A stretch of DNA of 64,000 nt, from NCBI GenBank assembly GCA_038142005.1, contig JAYQJE010000001.1:434001-498000 (forward strand), written 5' to 3'. Both the position numbers and the translations under genes were made by a program. The stretch's first letter is position 1, and every line of letters begins with the position of its first letter. The DNA comes from SHAN690 sp023262195 (GTDB lineage: Bacteria; Bacteroidota; Bacteroidia; Flavobacteriales_G; Salibacteraceae). The notes under the pieces were generated by a model. That model saw only the letters and a program-made list of their open reading frames with translations. It made no database searches and was not told the origin of the DNA. Shown here piece by piece: positions 17,373 through 27,560 of the stretch.

Positions 17373-20076
17373 CTACGTGGTAAATAATTTTTCAATAATT
17401 TCTGTCTGGCGCTGTTGGAATCGCTTTGAGCTTCCACTGGCGGGGCTTCCACTCGCATAGCGTGAAATGTAGCTTAGCTCCATTCCTTCCCAGTGATGCC
17501 TAATGAACTGAGCCGCACCCATATTCATAGGTTCTTCCTGCACCCACACAAATTGCGTTGCCGTTTTTATATGTTTTAACGATTGCATTAAGCTGCTTTT
17601 CGGGAAAAGGGAACATTTGTTCTAATCGAACAAGTGCCACATCATCTCTATTCTTTTCTTCTCTTGCAGCAAGCAAATCATAGTAAATCTTCCCTGAGCA
17701 AAACGCTACCTTCTTTACTTTTTTCTTATATAATGAATCATCAAGCACCTCTTGGAATCTGCCATTAGCAAGATCATCCATGGTGGAAATACACTTTGGA
17801 TGCCTTAAGAGACTTTTCGGGGTAAACACTACTAGCGGAATACGAAACGGCCAATACAACTGACGTCTCAAGGCATGAAAGAAATTTGCGGGCGTTGTAC
17901 AATTAACAATTTGCATACTGTCTTCAGCACTTTGCTGAAGGAATCTTTCGAGCCTTGCAGAAGAATGCTCAGCACCTTGACCCTCATACCCATGGGGCAG
18001 TAACAAGACTAGCCCATTCATACACATCCACTTATCTTCAGCTGCAGTCAAGAATTGATCAATGATGATTTGCGCTCCGTTAAAAAAGTCTCCAAACTGA
18101 GCTTCCCAAATTGTAAGAGCCATTGGATTGGCCATTGCATACCCATATTCAAAGCCGAGCACGCCATATTCTGAAAGCAGAGAATTGTAAATATGGAATT
18201 GACCTTGCATAGGACTAATATTCTTCAATGGAAAATATTGTTCTTTGCTATCCTCAAGGTAATGGCTGCGTGTCTATGCGAAAAAGTACCTCGCTGCACA
18301 TCTTGTCCACTAATACGAACCGGATAAGCCTCCCACAAGAGTGTGGCATATGCCATTTGCTCGGCTATAGCCCAATCAAGTCTATCTTCCTCAATCATTT
18401 TGAGCCTGTCATCCATTAACTTGACAATCTTTTTGAAGAAGGGCTTATCCTTAGGAAGCGTATTGGCCAATTTAGCCAATTCCATAAGCTTCGACTTATC
18501 AAAACCTGTATCGGGAGACTGCTCAAAATCTTTACTCTCCGAATGTCTCATACCAGTCCAGCTCGCTTCTAGGAAATTGGTAATGTGGGCAACTTCCTTT
18601 TGCTTAGCATCAGCCAGTCGATCTTGAAGGAATTTATTGAAGTCCGTTTCAATCTTCTTGGCTGCATCTTGAGTTAAAACCCCCCCTCATTTATGAGGCG
18701 CTCAACGTAAAGCTGGCGAGGGTTTTTGTGTTTGGCGATTGTCTTATACAAGATGGGCTGAGTGAAGCGCGGCTCATCTCCTTCGTTGTGACCATACTTT
18801 CTATAACAAAGCAAATCAATGAAAACATCTTGATGATATTTCTGGCGATACTCCACGGAAAGTTTAGTAACATGGACAACCGCCTCCACGTCATCACCGT
18901 TCACATGAAAAATCGGAGACAGGGTCACCTTTCCAACATCTGTACAATACGTACTGGATCGACCATCGATGTAATTCGTAGTAAATCCGATTTGATTATT
19001 GACCACGATGTGTATGGTTCCGCCAGTACGATAACCATTGAGCTGCGACATTTGCACGACCTCGTAAACAATTCCTTGTCCAGCGATGGACGCATCCCCA
19101 TGAATTAGTATTGGGATAATCTTGTTCTCATCTTGCAGGTAGGTATCGATTTTTGATCGTACAATGCCTTGTACCACCGGGTCTACAGCTTCTAAATGCG
19201 ATGGATTTGGCGCAAGTGTCAGTTGCAACTTGCGACCTGCTTCGGTTTTCACTTCTGAAGACATGCCGAGGTGGTACTTCACATCACCATCAAAAAGATT
19301 GTCTTCATATTCCTTTCCCTCAAATTCACTAAAGATTTCGCTGTATGTTTTCTTAAGCACGTTGGCCAGTACATTCAACCTACCTCGGTGTGCCATACCA
19401 ATCACAACTTCATCAACTCCCGATTCTGAACCATTTTGGACAATTACATCCAAGGCAGGAATTAATGCCTCTCCCCCTCTAACGAGAATCGCTTCTGACC
19501 TACAAACTTTTTATGTAAAAAGCTCTCGAAAACCACCGCTTCATTAAGCTTTTCGAGCATGGCCATTTTATGGTCTGTTGAGAATTTTGTAGCATTCTTA
19601 GACGATTCAATTTTCTTTTGAATCCAATCTACCACCTCAGGTTGGCGAATATATGTGTACTCAACCCCTACACTCTTGCAATAGGTTTCCTCTAAGTGTG
19701 CAACTATATCTTTCAACTTGGCAGTGCCAATCCCAATTTCATTACCTGCTTGAAACTCGGTATCCAAATCTTGACTAGACAAACCAAAGTTTTCAAGTGC
19801 GAGGGTTGGAGAGTACTTTCTTCGCTCCCTTACTGGGTTTGTTTGAGTAAAGAGATGACCTCTGGATCGATAAGCATCGATCAACTCGATTACTTGAAAC
19901 TCTTTTAATGTGCCTTGTGGAAGCGTATCCGTATCATAGTTGGCTTGAAAAAATTCAAATCCGGAAAAAAACTTTTGCCAATCAGGGTCAACTGAATTGG
20001 GATCTGATTTGAAAGACTTGTATAAGTCTTCTATTACATTGACATCGGCATTACCAATGAAGGAAAATTTATCCAT
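17373..20076 (-). CDS. sucA: 2-oxoglutarate dehydrogenase E1 (four frameshifts)
   Basis: SucA is the thiamine diphosphate-dependent E1 of the 2-oxoglutarate dehydrogenase complex. Visible landmarks are DLYKSFKSDPNSVDPDW near the N-terminus, GMAHRGRLNVLANV, HGDASIAGQGIVYEV, NNQIGFTT, YRKYGHNEGDEP, EYGVLGFEYGYA and WVQEEPMNMGA. Length, about 900 residues, is normal. Breaks lie at 19473-19477 (G5, expected G6), 18680-18686 (G7, expected G8), near 18256-18259 (one base missing) and at 17558-17559 (one extra A on the coding strand, or two missing). The start is the ATG at 20076. All four pieces are in the right order with nothing missing between them, so I treat it as one gene in a poorly polished assembly. 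Confidence 0.92.
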
Positions 20077-20100
20077 TGAGATTTTAGTCGAAATGAGTAA

Positions 20101-20108
20101 CAAATCTA
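20101..20108 (-). promoter_or_regulatory. Bacteroidota -7 promoter element before sucA
   Basis: On the minus strand the sequence TAGATTTG matches TAnnTTTG exactly, 24 bp upstream of the sucA ATG. I see no good TTG box at the expected distance. Confidence 0.4.
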
Positions 20109-20143
20109 AAACAATATAGGTTGAATCTTTGGCGATTATTCAG

Positions 20144-20389
20144 CTACACGCGATTGGACCAATTGAATCTAAACCAAACTTTTTGTAAGATTCTTGGAGC
20201 GATCAGTTCTGCATATTCTTTTGTCGATTGCACATTTCGTAATTGCTTCTCTGAGATATCTAAACAATAATTTAATTGGCTGAGATTGTTAGCATTACGG
20301 TCACTTTGGCTAATACTCGTGGCAATATCTTCCATAAAAGCTGCAATCGAGTTTGGTACAATTACGAGCGTTAACGAACAATTAGCCAA
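20144..20389 (-). CDS. Small hypothetical protein, uncertain
   Basis: The 416-bp gap between sucA and the TIGR01777 gene holds one open frame of 81 codons from a TTG, coding a largely helical, Asn/Gln/Ser-rich peptide (SQSDRNANNLSQLN, STKEYAELIAPRIL). A second short frame immediately upstream (20400-20489, from a GTG, containing IRDIESNQDILELMLAEA) reads like a helical N-terminal part. One shift near 20405-20420 would join them into a protein of about 115 residues. I do not recognise a family, and the start codons are weak. In a window with so many indels a real broken gene is possible; a non-coding gap is equally so. Confidence 0.25.
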   Translation of the reverse strand: MANCSLTLVIVPNSIAAFMEDIATSISQSDRNANNLSQLNYCLDISEKQLRNVQSTKEYAELIAPRILQKVWFRFNWSNRV

Positions 20390-20492
20390 CTTTGCATCCT
20401 TATTTGAATTGATGCGTGGCTTCGGCCAGCATCAATTCTAAGATATCTTGATTAGATTCTATGTCACGAATAATCCTCTTTAATTCCACTTC

Positions 20493-21422
20493 ATGCCAAA
20501 GGTATTGATCACTGGCGGCAGCGGTCTCATAGGCTCTAAATTATCTACTTTGCTGAGAGACAGAGGAACTGATGTAGTGCACGTTTCAAGAAATGTCACG
20601 GGCAAAGAAGAGTTCAAAACGTATGAATGGGATGTGAAAAATCAGACCATGGACTCAAAGGCGCTTGACGGTGTTGAATCGATCATACACCTGGCAGGAG
20701 CTCCAATAGCCGAAGAAAAATGGACTGCCGAGCGAAAAAAGGAGATTCTAGATAGCCGTGTGTTGAGTGCAAAGTTGTTGCCCGATACCTGTCAAGCAAA
20801 CAACATAAAGCTGGAGCATTTCATTTCTGCTTCTGCCATTGGCTGGTATCCACAGGTAATTAGTGACACCATTTATGATGAGAGTGCTGAGGTTGCATCG
20901 GGCTTTTTAGGCGATGTCTGCAAGGCTTGGGAAGCATCTGCCGACAATATGCAGCAGGTGTCAAAGCGTGTCTCCAAAGTGCGGATCGGCCTTGTCTTGT
21001 CTCGCTATGGTGGTGCTCTGAAACAAATTGAGCGACCAATAAAGTTCTATGCAGGAGCCGCACTTGGCACAGGTAAGCAGCAAGTGCCATGGATTCATAG
21101 GTTTGATGTGGCCAATATATTCTGCTATTTATTAGAACATCGTTTGGCTGGAGTTTATAATGCTGTAGGTCCTGAGTTTTGCGACAATAAAAACTTTATG
21201 CAAACCGTGGCAGATATTATTGACTGGCCCATTATGCTTCCAAATATGCCGGAGTTTCTTATAAAATTACTTTTTGGTGATTCAGCAGAGTTAGTGCTCT
21301 ATGGACCAAAAATCTCGTGTGAAAAGATCTTGAGTGAAGGCTTCCAATTTGAATTCCCTACGATGACCTCGGCTCTCTTCAATATTTATTGGAGCCCACA
21401 GGCCGCTACACCTTCCGTTTGA
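20493..21422 (+). CDS. TIGR01777-family NAD(P)-dependent epimerase/oxidoreductase (YfcH-like)
   Basis: This 309-residue short-chain-type reductase has the Rossmann motif VLITGGSGLIGSKL at residues 4-17, IIHLAGAPIAEEKW (about 65-78), SASAIGWYP, and RIGLVLSRYGGAL, all characteristic of the TIGR01777 / YfcH group, with the DUF1731 C-terminal region (about 250-300). The biological substrate of this family is not established. The last residues after FPTMTSAL are atypical and overlap convergently with the polyprenyl synthase stop by 17 bp, so the true end might be slightly different if an indel is present. Confidence 0.82.
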   Translation: MPKVLITGGSGLIGSKLSTLLRDRGTDVVHVSRNVTGKEEFKTYEWDVKNQTMDSKALDGVESIIHLAGAPIAEEKWTAERKKEILDSRVLSAKLLPDTCQANNIKLEHFISASAIGWYPQVISDTIYDESAEVASGFLGDVCKAWEASADNMQQVSKRVSKVRIGLVLSRYGGALKQIERPIKFYAGAALGTGKQQVPWIHRFDVANIFCYLLEHRLAGVYNAVGPEFCDNKNFMQTVADIIDWPIMLPNMPEFLIKLLFGDSAELVLYGPKISCEKILSEGFQFEFPTMTSALFNIYWSPQAATPSV

Positions 21423-22373
21423 CCAATTGGTTTACCAACCAGGAGAGCGTTTTTTTAGCGTCAGCATTTCCATCAATCAACTCCAATGCCTTGATTGCTT
21501 GGTCCGATCGACTTTCTACTTCTGTCTGTGCCAGCGATTCAATTCCCAATTCTGAATAAACACTCATCACCGCCTTTATTCTAGATTCGTTGGCTGGTGC
21601 TGCATATGCATCTCGTAATCTCTTTTTTGGTCATCGTTGGCCAACTCAAAAGCTTTAATGGTTAGCCAAGTTCTTTTGCCTTCTAGTATATCGCCCCCAC
21701 TAACCTTGCCAAACTGATCTCCTCCAAAGGCATCCAAGTAATCATCTTGTACTTGGAATGCTAGCCCCATCGATTCGGTAAACTGAGTCAGATATTCCAA
21801 TTGCTCTCCATAGTATCCTACGTTCATCGCTCCTAACTTAATTGATCCTGAAAGCAACACGGCTGTTTTAAGTCGGATCATTTTTAAGTAATCTTCCATG
21901 GGCACTTCATCCAACAGCGCATAATCCATGTCAAGTTGCTGCCCTTCGCAAACCTCCATAGCTGTTTTGGAGAACAACTCAAGTCGGTTTGCCAAGCTTT
22001 CTGGAGAGCCATTAGCGATTAGCTGATATGCAAGCACCAGCATTCCATCCCCGCTAAGCAAAGCAATATTCTCATCCCATTTTTTATGTACGGTTGGAAC
22101 TTGCCTACGAATCTCTGCTCCATCCATCATATCATCATGCAGCAATGTAAAATTGTGAAACACCTCCACGGCCAAAGCTTGACTCAAGGATGACTCGAAT
22201 GAATCAGAAAATAGTTTAGCACCTAGCAATGTCAAAACAGGTCTGACTCGCTTACCTCCCAGCGAAAGGATGTACCGCATTGGTTCGTAAAGGTTCTTCG
22301 GCTCGTCTGGGATAGAAATCTGCTTGATTTCCTTTTCTATTCTGGCTAACAACTCCGCGTAAAGTGCGTCCAT
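21406..22373 (-). CDS. Polyprenyl (trans-isoprenyl) diphosphate synthase (frameshift)
   Basis: The protein elongates allylic diphosphates with IPP for farnesyl, geranylgeranyl or longer products. The first Asp-rich motif is LLHDDMMDGAEIRR (about residues 76-89), the second is QVQDDYLDAFG, and GGKRVRPVLTLL near residue 38 is typical. The frame breaks at 21623-21628: A6 on the coding strand instead of A7 changes QKKRLRDAYAAPANESRIKAV into a short false end. With the base restored the protein continues to a TAG at 21406 and has 322 residues, normal for the family. Chain length cannot be read safely, so I give no symbol. It ends 3 bp after rmlA begins upstream, forming a tight series. Confidence 0.9.
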
Positions 22374-22376
22374 GAT

Positions 22377-23237
22377 TTAGCGTATGATATTCATAAGGTA
22401 TTCTCCGTAACCGCTTTTTACCAAAGGCTTGGCCAAGTCTCTAAGTTGATCATTAGTAATAAAACCCATTCTAAATGCGATCTCTTCAATGCACCCAATT
22501 TTAAGACCTTGTCGCTCTTCAATAACTTGAACAAACTGTCCTGCTTGCATCAATGATGGGAACGTGCCAGTATCAAGCCAAGCATAACCTCTACCCATGA
22601 CACGTACTTCTAGCTCATCCATCTCCAAGTACTTTTTATTGACATCAGTTATTTCGTACTCTCCACGCGCACTTGGTTTAAGATTCTCAGCGATTTCTAC
22701 TACACGGTTATCATAGAAATACAAACCTGGTACGGCATAGCTTGATTTAGGTACATCTGGCTTTTCTTCCAGTGAAATCGCCTTACGATTCTCATCAAAC
22801 TCCACCACTCCATATCGCTCAGGATCATTTACATGATACGCAAAGACTACGCCACCCTTCGAATCGACCGCAGATTGAACGAGTTTTTGCATGGCATGAC
22901 CAAAGAAAATATTGTCGCCCAAAATGAGTGAAACATTATCCGCACCAATGAATTCCTTGCCCAATACAAAGGCCTGCGCTAATCCATTTGGAACTTCCTG
23001 GACTTTGTAAGAAAAATTACAGCCTATTTGCTCTCCGCTTCCGAGTAATCGCTCGAAGTTTGGAAGATCTTGCGGTGTTGAAATAATCAGAATATCACGA
23101 ATACCTGCCATCATCAAAATAGACAATGGGTAATAGATCATCGGTTTGTCATAAACCGGCAACATTTGCTTACTTGTAGCGAGTGTGAGAGGGTGCAGTC
23201 TTGTACCCGCACCGCCCGCTAGAATTATTCCTTTCAT
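22377..23237 (-). CDS. rmlA: Glucose-1-phosphate thymidylyltransferase
   Basis: RmlA (RfbA) makes dTDP-glucose from dTTP and glucose 1-phosphate, the first step to dTDP-rhamnose and related sugars. The 286-residue protein has the nucleotidyltransferase motif ILAGGAGTRLHPLT (residues 4-17), KQMLPVYDKPMIYYPLS, and LGDNIFFGH, all diagnostic. The other dTDP-rhamnose genes (rmlB, C, D) are not in the window. It starts 3 bp after the MMPL-transporter stop and is followed by the polyprenyl synthase, so it is in a three-gene series. Confidence 0.95.
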   Translation of the reverse strand: MKGIILAGGAGTRLHPLTLATSKQMLPVYDKPMIYYPLSILMMAGIRDILIISTPQDLPNFERLLGSGEQIGCNFSYKVQEVPNGLAQAFVLGKEFIGADNVSLILGDNIFFGHAMQKLVQSAVDSKGGVVFAYHVNDPERYGVVEFDENRKAISLEEKPDVPKSSYAVPGLYFYDNRVVEIAENLKPSARGEYEITDVNKKYLEMDELEVRVMGRGYAWLDTGTFPSLMQAGQFVQVIEERQGLKIGCIEEIAFRMGFITNDQLRDLAKPLVKSGYGEYLMNIIR

Positions 23238-23240
23238 AAA

Positions 23241-25859
23241 TTATTCAAATCCATTTTTAGGTTTAAAGTCGAGGTCATCCAACTCAATATCCTCTTCCTC
23301 ATCCAGTATTTGGAACAGTGGCTCTTGAAATGATTTTGTAACCATCCATTTTTCTAAGGTCATCAAGAAAGATGGAAGTAAAATGAGGTTAGCAAACATC
23401 GCAACAAGCATGGTTAAAGACACGAGCAATCCAAGCGCCTTAGTGCCTCCGAATTGTGAAGAATCGAACACGCTGAATCCAAAAAATAGAATGATGGAAG
23501 TATAAACCATACTCACCCCTGTTTCCTGCAGTGCGCTATTCACCGAGCGGCCTATGTCGTTTTTATGATGCTTTAATTCTTGCCTGTACTTTGCCAAAAA
23601 GTGAATGGTATCATCAACAGAAATTCCAAAGGCAATACTGAATACAAGCAAAGTCGAAGGCTTAATTGCGACTCCAAAAAAGCCCATTACAGCACCTGTG
23701 AACAATAAGGGGATTAGATTGGTGATGACTGAGACTACAATCATTCTGAAAGAATTAAACACCGCGGCCATGAGTAGAGCTACAATCAGTATGGCGATGC
23801 TAAGGCTCACAAAGAGATTGCGCACTAAGTAATTGGTTCCTTTTAAAAAGGTAATACTTGGTCCAGTAAAGTCAAAGTCAATGTATGACTCCGATACTGC
23901 CGATTTGAATCGATCAAAATTATTTGCATCTGAAGCAACAGCTACTTCTTTGATGTCTGGTTTTTCACTCGCGTTTGAATCAGACATTAGGTTCACAAAT
24001 TGCCTCTTGGCTACACTATTGCGCTTCAAAATATACCTCGCCAAAGAGTCTTTTTCTACTGGCGTTGGTGAATTTGAAATTACAGATATCAGAGAATCCT
24101 CCTTTGCTCTTTTTGGATTAAGAATAGCGTCTACTCGAGGTGTGATAACTGACAGAAGACTATCCATTTCTTTGGTGGCGATATCCTCGATTTGCAAGCT
24201 AATTCGAGCAAATTGCTCCGTACTATCGATGTACGAGTGTAGTAGCCCTTGGTCAGCATTTGCGTTTTCTATGTAGTCCGCAAAAAAGGCGCGCTCCCTT
24301 GTTTCAATTAATCCATATTTTTCTGGATTACCATTGTAAAAGGCTTGACGAACAAACTTCAGTGCATCCACAATGGATATGGATCTGGAAAAGGAAGGAT
24401 TGTCCTTAAAAACGTCTGAAACCTCATCAAGCTTTTTAAGCATTGATGATTTCATTATTTGTTTGGGTTTACCTGCATCAACCTGAATCTCAAATGGCAC
24501 TACACCACCAAAGTTTGATTCAAACCAGCGCAAGTCATATACTATCGGGTGGTCGGTCGGGAGATCGTCAACGATGTTTCCGGTAGTTTCAATGCGCAAT
24601 AATCCAATTAGAGCTATTACAGTGCCAATACCGAATACCCAATAAACCTTGGTGCGATGACCAAACACCACCTTTTTTAACCAATTGATGAATGCTGTAA
24701 TCCAGTTTTTCTCGAGATGATCTGTAAAACTGTCTTTTGGAGGATCCATAAAGCTGAAGGTGATGGTAATCACCAATGTTGAAAGGAAGAATAAAGAAAT
24801 GATGCTGAGAAAAGCGACAATACCGAATTCTACCAAGATGATGCTCTCAGTAAACGTGAATGTCAAAAAACCAACGCCTGTGGTGGCATTGGTCATAAAG
24901 GTGGCCTTACCGATACGTGTAACAACACGAGTCAGAGCCTTGGCCTTATTCCCATGGCTCTTCAGTTCCGAATGAAATTTATTGATCAGATAAATACAAT
25001 TAGGAATACCGATAACGATTATCAGCGGAGGGATAAGACTCGTTAAAATGGTGATCTCATAACCAAGCGTATTGATCGTACCCAAAGACCAAATAACACC
25101 TAACCCAACAACGGTCATGGAAATAAGTACAGGTTTAACAGATCGGAAAAAGAGCAGCAGAATGATGATGGTAACAAGCAAGGTAAGCGCTACAAAAAGT
25201 TTGAGCTCTTGCTTAATTAAGTCCGTCATCATTTCTCGGATGTAAGGCATACCAGAGTACTTAACCTCCAAATCGTACTCTTCTTCAAATGCCTCAACCT
25301 TTGATAAAATACTTCCAAAAAAAGCTGACCTATCCGTTGAGTTAAACCGCTCATTGCGCATGGAAATAGCCATCAGGCTATAATTATTCTCGTGGTTGTA
25401 TAAGAGGTTTCTGTAAAATGGAAGGTCTTCAAAATCTTCCTGAAGCTTGGACAATTCAGCTTGATCGGAAACCTTGCCCTGAACCAACGGCCTTATTTCA
25501 AATTTTCGAAGCGAATCATTTTTTTCGATGTTGAAAGCACTCCCCACAGAAAGCACCGTATCTACCCCATCTATCTTGCTGACCTCACGACCCAATGACC
25601 ACCACTTATTGAACAAGTCGGGATCATTAAATAGATCCTTTTCGATTCCAATTACAAAAACAGTAGACTCTTCTTTGAAACGTTCTCGAAACGTATCAAA
25701 AGCTATAAGTGCTGGATCTTCATCAGGCAGCATTCTGGGCAAGCCGTAGTATAGTTTCACCCCGCTCGCCTGATAAAGCATAAAGCTGGTGATTCCGATC
25801 AAAACCGCGATCAACAAAAACCGATATCTCAGAATAAACCCAGCGAGTTTAGCCCACAT
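23241..25859 (-). CDS. RND-superfamily (MMPL/SSD-type) transporter
   Basis: The 872-residue protein has the classic RND two-fold design: TM1 at residues 8-28, a large extracytoplasmic loop (30-215), a five-helix bundle (217-375), a twelfth-helix linker region near 400, a second large loop (425-675) and a second helix bundle (680-845). Motifs such as LIPPLIIVIGIPNCIYLINKF and FSIAFGISVDDTIHFLAKY fit MMPL or sterol-sensing-like exporters (HpnN-like), with GISVDD a proton-relay-type segment. Such proteins export lipids or hydrophobic molecules. The substrate is unknown; adjacency to a polyprenyl synthase and rmlA is suggestive of envelope lipid traffic only. Confidence 0.85.
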   Translation of the reverse strand: MWAKLAGFILRYRFLLIAVLIGITSFMLYQASGVKLYYGLPRMLPDEDPALIAFDTFRERFKEESTVFVIGIEKDLFNDPDLFNKWWSLGREVSKIDGVDTVLSVGSAFNIEKNDSLRKFEIRPLVQGKVSDQAELSKLQEDFEDLPFYRNLLYNHENNYSLMAISMRNERFNSTDRSAFFGSILSKVEAFEEEYDLEVKYSGMPYIREMMTDLIKQELKLFVALTLLVTIIILLLFFRSVKPVLISMTVVGLGVIWSLGTINTLGYEITILTSLIPPLIIVIGIPNCIYLINKFHSELKSHGNKAKALTRVVTRIGKATFMTNATTGVGFLTFTFTESIILVEFGIVAFLSIISLFFLSTLVITITFSFMDPPKDSFTDHLEKNWITAFINWLKKVVFGHRTKVYWVFGIGTVIALIGLLRIETTGNIVDDLPTDHPIVYDLRWFESNFGGVVPFEIQVDAGKPKQIMKSSMLKKLDEVSDVFKDNPSFSRSISIVDALKFVRQAFYNGNPEKYGLIETRERAFFADYIENANADQGLLHSYIDSTEQFARISLQIEDIATKEMDSLLSVITPRVDAILNPKRAKEDSLISVISNSPTPVEKDSLARYILKRNSVAKRQFVNLMSDSNASEKPDIKEVAVASDANNFDRFKSAVSESYIDFDFTGPSITFLKGTNYLVRNLFVSLSIAILIVALLMAAVFNSFRMIVVSVITNLIPLLFTGAVMGFFGVAIKPSTLLVFSIAFGISVDDTIHFLAKYRQELKHHKNDIGRSVNSALQETGVSMVYTSIILFFGFSVFDSSQFGGTKALGLLVSLTMLVAMFANLILLPSFLMTLEKWMVTKSFQEPLFQILDEEEDIELDDLDFKPKNGFE

Positions 25860-25960
25860 TATTTGGCGTTTTTTTCAAAGGCTGCCGAAGGTAAGACTAT
25901 GCATCCAACCGCCACCTCTATGAACACTATTTTTGACCCATAGTGCGGGATAGTATTAAT

Positions 25961-26953
25961 ATGGTTTCTAAGCTTACTCCAAGCAAAGTATTGAATGCAT
26001 TAAATGTGCTGGGTTCATACTATTGGAGTAGAATCACCCAACAAACAAGGCATACCGGTCTACCTATAAGCCTGAGCATTGAACCTACCACAGCGTGTAA
26101 CTTAAGGTGTCCAGAATGCCCGAGTGGTTTACGGTCATTTAGCCGAAACACTGGAAAAATGAGCATCGAACTTCTAGATAAGATTTTACGCGAGGTCAAG
26201 GCACATTGCACCTACATCAACTTCTATTTTCAGGGTGAACCGTATTTGCATCCTCAGTTTTTACATATGGTGAAACTCTGTCATGACCATGGCATCTATT
26301 CTGCCACCAGCACCAATGCGCATTTTCTCAATTCTGAGAAAGCCAAGGCTACGGTAGAGTCTGGTCTTGACAGACTGATCATTTCTATTGATGGTGCTGA
26401 CCAAAACACGTATGAAAGTTATAGAAAAGAGGGTGACCTCTCAAAGGTCATAAAGGGAACTAAAAATGTGCTTTACTGGAAAAAGAAGCTTAAGTCATCT
26501 ACTCCACACGTCATATTTCAATTCTTAGTGGTTAAACCAAACGAACATCAAATTAATGAGGTGAAACTCATTGGTGATGAACTCGGTGTAGATGAGGTGA
26601 AATTGAAAACAGCCCAGATTTATGACTTTGAAGATGGAAATGATCTCATTCCCACCATCGACAAATACTCCAGGTATCAAATGGAACAAAACGGAAAGTG
26701 GAGCATTAAAAATCCCTTAGATAATCATTGCTGGCGCATGTGGTCTGGGGCCGTCATCACTTGGGACGGAAAAGTTGTGCCTTGTTGCTTTGACAAAGAC
26801 GCCCAACACAGCATGGGAGACTTACACTCGCATAGCTTCACAGAAATATGGAACAATGATCAATACAAAGATTTCCGAGCGAGTATACTCAAATCTAGAA
26901 GTGAAGTAGAAATGTGCAAGAATTGCAGCGAAGGAACCCAAGTTTGGGGGTAG
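25961..26953 (+). CDS. Radical SAM protein with SPASM-like C-terminal domain
   Basis: The 330-residue protein has the radical SAM motif CNLRCPEC (C-x3-C-x2-C, about residues 46-53), the glycine-rich FYFQGEPYLHPQF that follows strand 2, and RLIISIDGADQNTYESYR. The C-terminal part contains HCWRMWSGAVITWDGKVVPCC and a final MCKNCSEG, a cysteine set typical of SPASM or Twitch auxiliary cluster domains. I start at ATG 25961; a GTG at 25943 is possible. The substrate is not evident: no peptide precursor, glycosyltransferase or cofactor gene is beside it. It is divergent from the RND transporter and convergent with frr. Confidence 0.85.
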   Translation: MVSKLTPSKVLNALNVLGSYYWSRITQQTRHTGLPISLSIEPTTACNLRCPECPSGLRSFSRNTGKMSIELLDKILREVKAHCTYINFYFQGEPYLHPQFLHMVKLCHDHGIYSATSTNAHFLNSEKAKATVESGLDRLIISIDGADQNTYESYRKEGDLSKVIKGTKNVLYWKKKLKSSTPHVIFQFLVVKPNEHQINEVKLIGDELGVDEVKLKTAQIYDFEDGNDLIPTIDKYSRYQMEQNGKWSIKNPLDNHCWRMWSGAVITWDGKVVPCCFDKDAQHSMGDLHSHSFTEIWNNDQYKDFRASILKSRSEVEMCKNCSEGTQVWG

Positions 26954-26956
26954 ATC

Positions 26957-27517
26957 TCATACTGTGAGAATGTCTTTTTCCTTTATTTCAAGAAGATCAT
27001 CCACGCGCTTTGTATAGGAGTCGGTAAGCTTTTGAACACGCTCTTCGCCTTCTTTTGCCAAATCATCGGAGATGGTATCCTCTTTTAATTTTTTGATTTC
27101 GTCATTGGCGTCCTTACGAGCGTTACGAATAGAAACCTTCGCGTCTTCTCCCTCAGCTTTAGCTTGTTTGACCAATGTCAACCTCCGCTCCTCGGTCAAG
27201 GCCGGAATATTAATCATGATCAATTCTCCATTATTCTGAGGGTTGAGTCCAAGATTAGCAACCATAATTGCCTTTTCAATTGACTCAAGCATTGCCTTTT
27301 CCCAAGGCTGAATAGACAATGTTCTGGCATCAGGTGTATTGATGTTAGACACCTGCGACAATGGGGTTTGTGACCCATAGTAATCAACATAAACACTATC
27401 GAGCATGCTTGCGTGTGCACGACCAGCGCGGATTTTTCCGAGCCCCTTTTTTAAGTGCTCAATTGCGCCTTCCATGCCTTCTTTGGCCATGTCTAATACC
27501 ATTTGAATCTCATCCAT
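26957..27517 (-). CDS. frr: Ribosome recycling factor
   Basis: RRF splits the post-termination ribosome together with EF-G. The 186-residue protein contains the GKIRAGRAHASMLDSVYVDYYG segment (given here as GKIRAGRAHASML and VYVDYYG), PWEKAMLESIEKAI, and NIPALTEERRLTLVKQAK, all strongly conserved. Length is exactly typical. It follows pyrH with a 43-bp gap, as in most Bacteroidota, and its stop lies 3 bp from that of the convergent radical SAM gene. Confidence 0.97.
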   Translation of the reverse strand: MDEIQMVLDMAKEGMEGAIEHLKKGLGKIRAGRAHASMLDSVYVDYYGSQTPLSQVSNINTPDARTLSIQPWEKAMLESIEKAIMVANLGLNPQNNGELIMINIPALTEERRLTLVKQAKAEGEDAKVSIRNARKDANDEIKKLKEDTISDDLAKEGEERVQKLTDSYTKRVDDLLEIKEKDILTV

Positions 27518-27560
27518 TGCTTTTCGCTTTTACTGCGGTCGAAAATAATAATTGAATATG

